A program made the translations under genes and the position numbers. Shown here piece by piece: positions 14,989-20,851 of a stretch of 24,124 nucleotides of DNA; the first letter of the stretch is position 1; the number at the start of each line of letters is the position of its first letter. The stretch comes from Candidatus Nealsoniibacteriota bacterium (GTDB lineage: Bacteria; Patescibacteriota; Minisyncoccia; Minisyncoccales; MHMH01): NCBI GenBank assembly GCA_030700195.1, contig JAUYKD010000044.1, positions 1 through 24,124 on the forward strand. Reading direction: 5' to 3'. Under the pieces are notes generated by a model. That model was not told where the DNA came from and made no database searches. It worked only from the letters and a program-made list of their open reading frames with translations.

Positions 14989-15001
14989 TAATTTTTAAAT
15001 A

Positions 15002-15030
15002 TTTACAAATAGGCAAAAATTTGCTAAGAT
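15002..15030 (+). promoter_or_regulatory. Candidate promoter of tRNA-Leu
   Basis: TTTACA (15002-15007) - 17 nt - TAAGAT (15025-15030), 27 nt before the tRNA. The spacer contains GCAAA-AA-TTTGC, a possible small operator. Confidence 0.4.
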
Positions 15031-15057
15031 TTTACAAGTATTATAAGCTTTATTCTC

Positions 15058-15141
15058 GCCGGGGTGGTGGAACTGCTAGACACGATGGATTCAAAATCCA
15101 TTGCCAGCAATGGCGTGAGGGTTGGACTCCCTCCTCCGGCA
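15058..15141 (+). tRNA. tRNA-Leu (anticodon CAA)
   Basis: Full cloverleaf: acceptor GCCGGGG with CTCCGGC at 15134-15140 (one G-U pair), D-stem GTG/CAC, anticodon loop TTCAAAA with CAA at 15092-15094, a long variable arm (GCCA-GCAA-TGGC) as in class II leucine tRNAs, and T-stem GAGGG/CCCTC. It reads UUG. The 3' CCA is not encoded. Unusual: the D-loop has GC instead of GG (C at 15076, position 19) and the T-loop is TTGGACT with G instead of C at position 56 (15124), so the elbow pair G19-C56 is replaced by C19-G56. It ends 2 nt before the convergent PAP2 gene stop. Confidence 0.95.
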
Positions 15142-15143
15142 CA

Positions 15144-15731
15144 CTATTGTTCTCCAACCGCGCTTTTTTCAAGCTTTCTAAGTACTTTCATAAGCAGCCA
15201 GCCGGAAAATATGCCGACAACTGCCCCGGCTAAAACGTCCGAGGGCCAATGAATGCCGACGAACACACGAGAAACAGCAATTAAAAAGCTGGCCACGAAA
15301 AACAAGGCGCCGGCTTTTTTATTATATTGATAAACAACAAAAGACAAGGCAAAAGAAAAGGCGGCGTGTCCTGAAGGAAAAGACGAAGACGAACTTTCCT
15401 TAATCAATAGATTAACGCTGTTTTCAACAAAAGGCCGGACTCGGGGCCAAAAAAAACGAACAAGTTCAACCAAGCCAAACCTAGCTAAAACTCCGGCTAA
15501 AAACGACAAAAAAACAGCCCGTCTGTTTTTCCATAAAAAAACAAGAGTCAAACCGATTAAAATATAAATAAGATAAGAGGCGAAAAACTTTCCTAAAACA
15601 TCCAAATACGTCTGATATCCAGCCAAGTTGTTTACCCTGTTAAATATGTCAATATCTAAAGCAACCAAAAAAGAAAAAAGAGATTTAACAAGGTGAATTT
15701 GTTGAAAAATAAAATAATCTATTCCAGTCAT
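15144..15731 (-). CDS. PAP2-family membrane phosphatase
   Basis: Integral membrane phosphatase, possibly undecaprenyl-pyrophosphate phosphatase (BcrC type) that recycles the lipid carrier for wall synthesis, or a lipid phosphate phosphatase. The three PAP2 signatures are visible: RFFWPRVRP (the first lysine of KX6RP is arginine here), SFPSGHAAF, and SRVFVGIHWPSDV with the catalytic histidine. About five to six hydrophobic segments, 195 residues. The ATG overlaps the stop of the MFS gene as ATGA. The substrate cannot be told from sequence. Confidence 0.88.
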   Translation of the reverse strand: MTGIDYFIFQQIHLVKSLFSFLVALDIDIFNRVNNLAGYQTYLDVLGKFFASYLIYILIGLTLVFLWKNRRAVFLSFLAGVLARFGLVELVRFFWPRVRPFVENSVNLLIKESSSSSFPSGHAAFSFALSFVVYQYNKKAGALFFVASFLIAVSRVFVGIHWPSDVLAGAVVGIFSGWLLMKVLRKLEKSAVGEQ

Positions 15732-16927
15732 TTTGGTTTCTTAAATATTTTCGGCGGCACTCCTAAAAACATAAAACCTAAAGAAAATATAGCCGCTAAA
15801 ATAAATGCTAAGTTTATTTGGGGCACAAAAAAGAAAAATCCGGCCAAAGCTATAAAGAAAATACTCCGAGAGATATTAATGATTATCTCTCGATAAACAA
15901 TAAACTCGTCCGTTTCAGCCCCCTTGCCCGAAGCTCTTTCATAAAGAAGAGTTTGAAAAGGAATGCTGGCGGTTGTCCGGCAAACAGCATAAAAAGCATG
16001 GGCCAAAAAGGCGGAAAATGGCGTGGCCACAAAAAATTTAACCAACCAAGACAAAGACGTTAAAACAGATCCAATATTAAGAACCTTTATCCTATTAATT
16101 ATCCGATCAGACAGTTTGCCTATATATAAAGTAAAGAGAGCGGATATGCCTAAAGCAAAAGTAATAATCCCACCCATCGTTTCATAACTGATAGCCAAAA
16201 TGACCATAAAAATAGGCCAAAGATAAGCGTTAATTCCCGTCTCTATGCCATCAACAATAAAGCCTATGTTGATTTTTCTATTAGCTTTTTTGAAAATTCT
16301 TTTCCAAGCAAGCTGATAAGAATCACTATAAATTATATGGACCTCTTTAGAAAGGAAAAGAGGAATAGTTGAAGTAAAAAGAACTATTAAAACAACAATA
16401 AATAAAACCGGATAATTAAACGATGATAAAATCCAACCTCCGATAATCGGGCTAAAAATGGTAGGCACCGAGCAAGCTATGTTCATTTTACCCACACTTC
16501 TTCCTTGATAATCTTTTTCTGAAAAACGGATGAAATCAGTATGGAAAGCCGGCCAAAAAAACATCATACCGAAACTTCCCAAGACAATGGCTAAGGGCAC
16601 CAGTAAAAAAGATTGATAAAGAAAAAATAAACAAAGATAATATCCAAAAAAGAAAAAATAGCTAAGAAGCATAACTTGCCTCAACCCGACCTTAGCCATT
16701 ATTTTCCCTCCGTAAACCACTATCAACCCGTACAAACCATATAAAGCGGCAAAAAATAACAAAGTGGAAGAAATTGATTTATCAAAATAAAAATAAAGAT
16801 AAATCGGCTCAAATATCAAAATCATCCCAAAAGCGAAATAGCGAATGGCAATAGACGTAAAAAATTGCGTAGCGTCTCTTCTTAACAAATAATGAAGAAA
16901 TTGAATTGGATTATAGTAAAATAGCAT
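15728..16927 (-). CDS. MFS-type transporter, substrate unknown
   Basis: A protein of 399 residues with about 12 hydrophobic segments in two halves, divided by a cytoplasmic stretch (KEVHIIYSDSYQLAWKRIFKKANRK) near residues 193-217. The loop GGKIMAKVGLRQVM near residues 72-86 and its second-half counterpart GKLSDRIINRIK resemble the A-motif (GxxxDRxGRR) of the major facilitator superfamily. The N-terminus is cytoplasmic and rich in aromatic residues. It starts 1 nt after the sua5-like stop and overlaps the PAP2 gene, so the three are probably one transcript. I do not recognise a substrate-specific subfamily. Confidence 0.8.
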   Translation of the reverse strand: MLFYYNPIQFLHYLLRRDATQFFTSIAIRYFAFGMILIFEPIYLYFYFDKSISSTLLFFAALYGLYGLIVVYGGKIMAKVGLRQVMLLSYFFFFGYYLCLFFLYQSFLLVPLAIVLGSFGMMFFWPAFHTDFIRFSEKDYQGRSVGKMNIACSVPTIFSPIIGGWILSSFNYPVLFIVVLIVLFTSTIPLFLSKEVHIIYSDSYQLAWKRIFKKANRKINIGFIVDGIETGINAYLWPIFMVILAISYETMGGIITFALGISALFTLYIGKLSDRIINRIKVLNIGSVLTSLSWLVKFFVATPFSAFLAHAFYAVCRTTASIPFQTLLYERASGKGAETDEFIVYREIIINISRSIFFIALAGFFFFVPQINLAFILAAIFSLGFMFLGVPPKIFKKPK

Positions 16928-16928
16928 G

Positions 16929-17540
16929 CTAAATTCTTAAAATTTTAAACTCGCGCGTTAAATCTACGACAGTTGAAGGCTTTGACGTCTTCAACCTCCC
17001 GGCATCCAAAATTAAATCCGGCTGCGATTTCTGCTTTTTAAATTGACTCAATATTTCTTTAACGTCTTTGGCCGGCGGTTTGCCTGAAATATTAGCAGAT
17101 GTTTCAGAAATCGGACGTTCTAATATCTTAATTATATCAATAATAAGCTTAAAATCGGGCATTCTTATTCCTATTATCCCTTTTCCCCGCCTGCCAGTCG
17201 CCTTCGGCTCCAGGCTGATGGCGGGCAGGCCCTTCTTTGACTGCAATAAGACGGTAACTGGGCCTGGCCAAACTTTTTTTAAAAACTTTTCTTGCTTTTT
17301 ATTTATCTTGGCAATATCTTTCGCCATTTTAATATCTTTCACAAAAACAGGGATCAGCTTTTTTTTCGGCCGGTTTTTAATACGAAAAATCTTACTTACT
17401 GCTTTTTTATTTTCAGCGTCGCATATTAAACCGTAAACCGTATCAGTTGGACAAACTATAACTTTGCCCTCTTTGATTAATTTTACCACTTCTCCAACCA
17501 AATTAACCGAGCTTTGTCTATTAACTTTTAATATCCTCAT
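16929..17540 (-). CDS. Threonylcarbamoyl-AMP synthase (Sua5/YciO/YrdC family)
   Basis: Makes threonylcarbamoyl-AMP from threonine, bicarbonate and ATP, the first step of the t6A37 modification of ANN-reading tRNAs. It shows GKVIVCPTDTVYGL at 25-38, KNRPKKKLIPVFV, WPGPVTVLL at 91-99, GIRMPD at 124-129 and SETSANISGKPP, all of the YrdC fold. Length 203 matches the TsaC form without the Sua5 C-terminal domain. Residues 104-119 (GLPAISLEPKATGRRG) coincide with a family A repeat and lengthen the loop before the GIRMPD strand. First gene of a three-gene minus-strand unit. The -10 box TAAAAT is 6 nt before the ATG. Confidence 0.9.
   Translation of the reverse strand: MRILKVNRQSSVNLVGEVVKLIKEGKVIVCPTDTVYGLICDAENKKAVSKIFRIKNRPKKKLIPVFVKDIKMAKDIAKINKKQEKFLKKVWPGPVTVLLQSKKGLPAISLEPKATGRRGKGIIGIRMPDFKLIIDIIKILERPISETSANISGKPPAKDVKEILSQFKKQKSQPDLILDAGRLKTSKPSTVVDLTREFKILRI
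17186..17229. repeat. Family A palindromic repeat in the sua5-like gene
   Basis: CCCGCCTGCCAG...GCC-TTC-GGC...CTGATGGCGGGCAGG. GC-rich against an AT-rich gene. Encodes residues 104-119. Confidence 0.75.
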
Positions 17541-17546
17541 TATTCT

Positions 17547-17552
17547 ATTTTA
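17547..17552 (-). promoter_or_regulatory. -10 box of the sua5-like gene; leaderless arrangement
   Basis: TAAAAT (minus strand) lies 6 nt before the ATG at 17538-17540. No Shine-Dalgarno. Confidence 0.4.
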
Positions 17553-17570
17553 ATGTAAAAGCGCAAAAAG

Positions 17571-17606
17571 AAAAAGGTTAGCAAATATAACTTACTAACC
17601 TTTTTT
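17571..17606 (-). terminator. Terminator of the glmS-to-GlmU-like operon
   Basis: GGTTAG (17576-17581) pairs with CTAACC (17595-17600), flanked by A5 and T6, so it can work on both strands. On the minus strand the stem is followed by TTTTTCTTTTT, 18 nt after the GlmU-like stop. Confidence 0.75.
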
Positions 17607-17623
17607 GTAAAAAATCTAAAGGA

Positions 17624-18823
17624 CTATTTTCTCTTTTTTAACACTCCTTCAAATTTCGTGTAAAAATCAGAATCATCCTCAATATTTTCAAAAACCACTG
17701 AACTCGGGCCAACTGAACAATTTGATCCTATTAAAACTCCGGGCATCAAACTGACTCTTATGCCTATTTTCGTATTTTGGCCAACAATCGCTCCCAAAGA
17801 ATTAAATCCAGTATCTGTTTTTTCTCCTCTAACCATGGACTGTATTTGTCCTCTATCTATTCGTACGTTGCCAGTAATTGTGCCTGCCCCAACCCGACAA
17901 CTACTGCCTAATATTGAATCACCGAAAAAACCGGAATGGACATGAACGTCTTTCTGAAAAATACACCTGGCAACTTCAGCATTGGCTCCAACCACTACTC
18001 CTTCTTCTAAATTAACATTATCTCTAATTAAAGCATTATTACCAATAATGGAATTATTTCCGATATAACAAGGTCCTTTTATAACAGCTCCCTTGAAAAT
18101 CTTAACGTTTTTGCCGATATAAACTTTTTTCCCTAATTTTTTATTCAGCAAATATTTTGTTAAAAACAATAAATGCCAAGGATGCTTCAAACTGCTGGAA
18201 AAACCTTCCAAGGCCTCAATAAAACCAACCTTTCCTTCTTTAATATAGATTCTTAACGCCTGTTCAAAAGAATAATGTTCCTCTGGTAAAGATTTATGGC
18301 GCTCAAAAAAGGTCAAAGGCAATAAATAAATCCCGTCCACTTTTAAATTAGACGGCTCGCGCCCTTTCTCCGGTTTTTCAATTAAGTCTTTAACCTTATC
18401 GCCCTCTATCTCTAAAATACCGTAATGCCAGGGTTGGTTTGTTTTAGCTGCCAGTAAAATAACTTCATTTTCTTTTTTAACCATCTTTTTAACATAATCG
18501 CCTGCATCCACTCTATGGCCAAAAATAACCAGAAACGGCCCGCTAATTAACGTTTCTGTTCTCATCACGGCCTCTCCCATCCCTTTTGGCTCTGTTTGAA
18601 TGATATATTTAATATCAACGCACATATCATAATCCTTCAGCGCTTCTTCAATATCTTTTTTCGGTCCCTGAACAATAATAATGTCTTTTATCCCGGCTTT
18701 TTTAAGCCCTTCAATAGTATGCCAAACCAAAGGCCTGCCCATAATCTTAAAAAGAGCTTTGTTTTGATAGCTTAACGGCCAAAAACGTGATGATTCTCCG
18801 GCTGCTAAAATTATTGCTTGCAT
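17624..18823 (-). CDS. GlmU-like sugar-phosphate nucleotidylyltransferase with left-handed beta-helix domain
   Basis: Two domains. The nucleotidylyltransferase (residues 1 to about 225) has [11 protein letters not shown] at 6-16, the substrate region KGMGEA, and [20 protein letters not shown] left-handed beta-helix follows with hexapeptide repeats ([17 protein letters not shown]...), including [13 protein letters not shown] and GAGTITGNV, which correspond to the GlmU acetyltransferase/uridylyltransferase helix. It probably makes UDP-N-acetylglucosamine or a related UDP/dTDP sugar; with glmS in the same operon the former is likely. Closer in style to the short archaeal-type bifunctional enzymes than to E. 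coli GlmU (456 residues). ATG at 18821-18823 is intact and lies 1 nt from element 6. Confidence 0.85.
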   Translation of the reverse strand: MQAIILAAGESSRFWPLSYQNKALFKIMGRPLVWHTIEGLKKAGIKDIIIVQGPKKDIEEALKDYDMCVDIKYIIQTEPKGMGEAVMRTETLISGPFLVIFGHRVDAGDYVKKMVKKENEVILLAAKTNQPWHYGILEIEGDKVKDLIEKPEKGREPSNLKVDGIYLLPLTFFERHKSLPEEHYSFEQALRIYIKEGKVGFIEALEGFSSSLKHPWHLLFLTKYLLNKKLGKKVYIGKNVKIFKGAVIKGPCYIGNNSIIGNNALIRDNVNLEEGVVVGANAEVARCIFQKDVHVHSGFFGDSILGSSCRVGAGTITGNVRIDRGQIQSMVRGEKTDTGFNSLGAIVGQNTKIGIRVSLMPGVLIGSNCSVGPSSVVFENIEDDSDFYTKFEGVLKKRK

Positions 18824-18824
18824 A

Positions 18825-18957
18825 CCCCGTTAGAAACCAGAGGCAAAAATAATTTAATGTTTAAATTATTTTTTGCGTATCCTGGTTCAAGTTATGTTTG
18901 TTTATTATCTCTTGAATTGATAATGATATCGTGCCCCGTAATCAGTTTCTAACGGGG
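18825..18957 (-). mobile_element. Repeat element 6 (133 bp), at the start of the GlmU-like gene
   Basis: The ends are inverted copies of CCCCGTTAGAAAC. Flanks are CATA at 18821-18824 and 18958-18961 (TATG on the gene strand). The start codon is again the target, but ATG is retained intact on the gene side. The interior differs from elements 1, 3, 4 and 5. Its hairpin GCAAAAATAATTT/AAATTATTTTTTGC (18843-18876) lies at the gene-proximal end, so orientation is reversed. The upstream yvcK-like gene now ends inside it. Confidence 0.83.
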
Positions 18958-19946
18958 CATAAAGATAAAATTATTTTTGCTAATTTATTTTGGTCGTGGC
19001 GGATTAAGCTTCTCTCTAAAACATCCTCAGCCACTTTCCCCGCCGCTTTTTTGTTGAGAAAATCTCCTCTGATTGTTTTAAAATAATCTTTTTTCAAATC
19101 ATCCGCTACCGGAAATTCGTGTTTCTTTTTATATTTATTAAGAACGGCCTTGGGTACCGACGCTGAATTTACTAAAACGAAGTCTAGGCAATTTTCCCCA
19201 AGATATTCTTCCAAAACCCGAAGGTGATCTCTGGCGCTAAAGCCGTAAGTTTGACCGTATCTGGTCATTAAATTTAAAACGCAAACTATTTTAGCTTTAG
19301 TTTCCTTTAAGGCGCTGGCTACCCCTTGGACTAAAAGATTGGGCATTAAACTGGTATATAAATCGCCCGGACCCATAACCACTATATCTGCTTTTAAAAT
19401 AGACTTAATTGCTTCTGGATAAGCCTTGGCCTTGGGCTGTAAATAAATCTTTTTTATTTTTATTTTTCCGTCGTGTTTGGGTTCGTCAATAAAATGTTCT
19501 CCGAAAACCTTTCGGCCGTTTTCATAAATAGCCACTAAATTTGAATTAGTCAGAGTCACCGGCAGGACTTTCCCCTTAATTTTTAAAATCTGGCCTGTCT
19601 TTTTAATTGCTTCTATTTGGGAACCGAAAATATCAGTCAAGGCAATCATAAAAAGATTTCCGAATGTCATTCCCTTCAATCCTTTGCCCTCGGAGAAACG
19701 GTATAAAAAGAGTTTTCTTAAAGATTGCTCTGAATCATCAGCCAAGGCAACGAAACATTGCCTTAAGTCGCTGGTGGGTAAAAGCCCGAACTCATCCCTA
19801 ACGATACGGTTGCTCCCTCCGCTATCCGTCATAGCCACAATGGCTGTAAGGTCTAATGGATATTTTTTAAGGCCGGACAAAACAGTGGATGTGCCCGTGC
19901 CTCCGCCTAAACAGACTATTTTTTTATTTGAATTCTTTGGTGACAT
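18942..19946 (-). CDS. YvcK/CofD-like protein (putative gluconeogenesis factor)
   Basis: UDP-sugar-binding regulator-type protein of the YvcK branch of the CofD fold, linked in other bacteria to growth on gluconeogenic carbon and to cell-wall precursor supply. Seen: VCLGGGTGTS near the N-terminus, MTDSGGSNRIVRDEFG, LPTSDLRQC, MTFGNLF and VVMGPGDLYTSLMPNLLV. I start at the ATG 19944-19946 (MSPKNSNKKIVCLGGG), overlapping the beta-subunit gene by 23 bp; a longer frame to 20012 adds 22 residues that are not family-like. The C-terminus ...LSLCPVRN is partly encoded by element 6; before insertion the frame would have read LSLCKQ and stopped in the next gene. Confidence 0.88.
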   Translation of the reverse strand: MSPKNSNKKIVCLGGGTGTSTVLSGLKKYPLDLTAIVAMTDSGGSNRIVRDEFGLLPTSDLRQCFVALADDSEQSLRKLFLYRFSEGKGLKGMTFGNLFMIALTDIFGSQIEAIKKTGQILKIKGKVLPVTLTNSNLVAIYENGRKVFGEHFIDEPKHDGKIKIKKIYLQPKAKAYPEAIKSILKADIVVMGPGDLYTSLMPNLLVQGVASALKETKAKIVCVLNLMTRYGQTYGFSARDHLRVLEEYLGENCLDFVLVNSASVPKAVLNKYKKKHEFPVADDLKKDYFKTIRGDFLNKKAAGKVAEDVLERSLIRHDQNKLAKIILSLCPVRN

Positions 19947-20793
19947 TTTGCCAATTAATTTTTCTTTGTATTGTGGACCAAGCGCCTTTAAGCTGAGGCC
20001 ATTGAGATTCAAAAACAGGACGCTCTTTTTTATAAAAAATGCCGACTGGGATTTTTACATCTTTTTCATAAGAATAATCCCATTCTCTGGCCCTGGTTAA
20101 AGCTGAAGCAAAATCAGTAACATCGTGGTTTTCCAATTTATAAACGTTTTTATTGAAATACGGCAATGAATATTTATGATAAACAATGCAAGGCTGCAAA
20201 ATATCAATAAAAGAAAATCCTTTATGCATTACAGCTTGAGTTATCAACTCTCCCAGATGAGGAACATCTAAGGCAAATCCTCTGGCCACAAAGCTGGCGC
20301 CGGCCTCTATAGCTAAAACAAGGGGATTTATCGGCTTTTCGGCCAAGCCCAGAGGGCTGGAACCGTCTTTAAATCCTTTTTCCGTGGTCGGAGTAAATTG
20401 TCCGGTGGTTAAAGAAAAAACCTGATTATTATGAACCAACATTGTTAAATCTGCATTATAGCGGCAGTTATGGATAAAATGCTCCATTCCTTCGGCATAA
20501 GTATCGCCATCTCCCCCAAAGCCAATAACCGTTAATCCAGGGTTTCCCAATTTTACGCCAAAGGCAATGGGCAACGTTCTGCCATGGATTCCATAAAAAC
20601 CCTTAAGATTTAAATAATCATAAATTTTAGCATGGCAGCCAATGCCGGTAACCATGGCCACGTTTTCAATATTTAATTTTCCTTGGTTGGCCAAATTTGA
20701 AAGCGCTTCTTTAACCGCTTGTAAAATACTGAAGTTCGGGCATCCCGGGCACCAAGTATTTATTTCTTTAGTTCCTAATTCTTCTGGTTTCAT
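19924..20793 (-). CDS. 2-oxoacid:ferredoxin oxidoreductase, beta subunit
   Basis: Thiamine-diphosphate subunit that decarboxylates a 2-oxoacid (pyruvate or 2-oxoglutarate type) and passes electrons to ferredoxin, giving acyl-CoA. It has WCPGCPNF at 14-21, GIGCHAKI, the TPP motif GFGGDGDTYAEGMEHF with the following HNNQVFSLTTGQ, and length 289, typical for KorB/PorB. There is no extra 4Fe-4S ferredoxin domain. Forms the enzyme with the alpha/gamma fusion encoded just upstream. The substrate is not resolved by sequence alone. Confidence 0.92.
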   Translation of the reverse strand: MKPEELGTKEINTWCPGCPNFSILQAVKEALSNLANQGKLNIENVAMVTGIGCHAKIYDYLNLKGFYGIHGRTLPIAFGVKLGNPGLTVIGFGGDGDTYAEGMEHFIHNCRYNADLTMLVHNNQVFSLTTGQFTPTTEKGFKDGSSPLGLAEKPINPLVLAIEAGASFVARGFALDVPHLGELITQAVMHKGFSFIDILQPCIVYHKYSLPYFNKNVYKLENHDVTDFASALTRAREWDYSYEKDVKIPVGIFYKKERPVFESQWPQLKGAWSTIQRKINWQNVTKEFK

Positions 20794-20819
20794 ATAACGA
20801 ATTTTTTAGAATAAAAAAT

Positions 20820-20851
20820 GAAGTTGGAGATGAAGATTAATCTTCATCGAC
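20820..20851 (-). repeat. Family B palindromic repeat at the end of the oxidoreductase alpha gene
   Basis: Minus strand GTCGATGAAGATTAATCTTC followed by ATCTCCAACTTC. The core GATGAAGATTAATCTTCATC is a perfect 20-bp palindrome. Its TAA is the stop of the alpha gene, whose last residues VDED are encoded by the repeat. The 43 bp to the next gene hold nothing else. Confidence 0.65.

Noticed and set aside
366..18957. CRISPR array
   Set aside because: The repeats are kilobases apart, have inverted rather than direct unit structure and have no regular spacers or cas genes.
366..18957. IS200/IS605- or group II intron-type elements
   Set aside because: IS200/IS605 elements do not make target duplications, and no reverse transcriptase or domain V-like hairpin is present.
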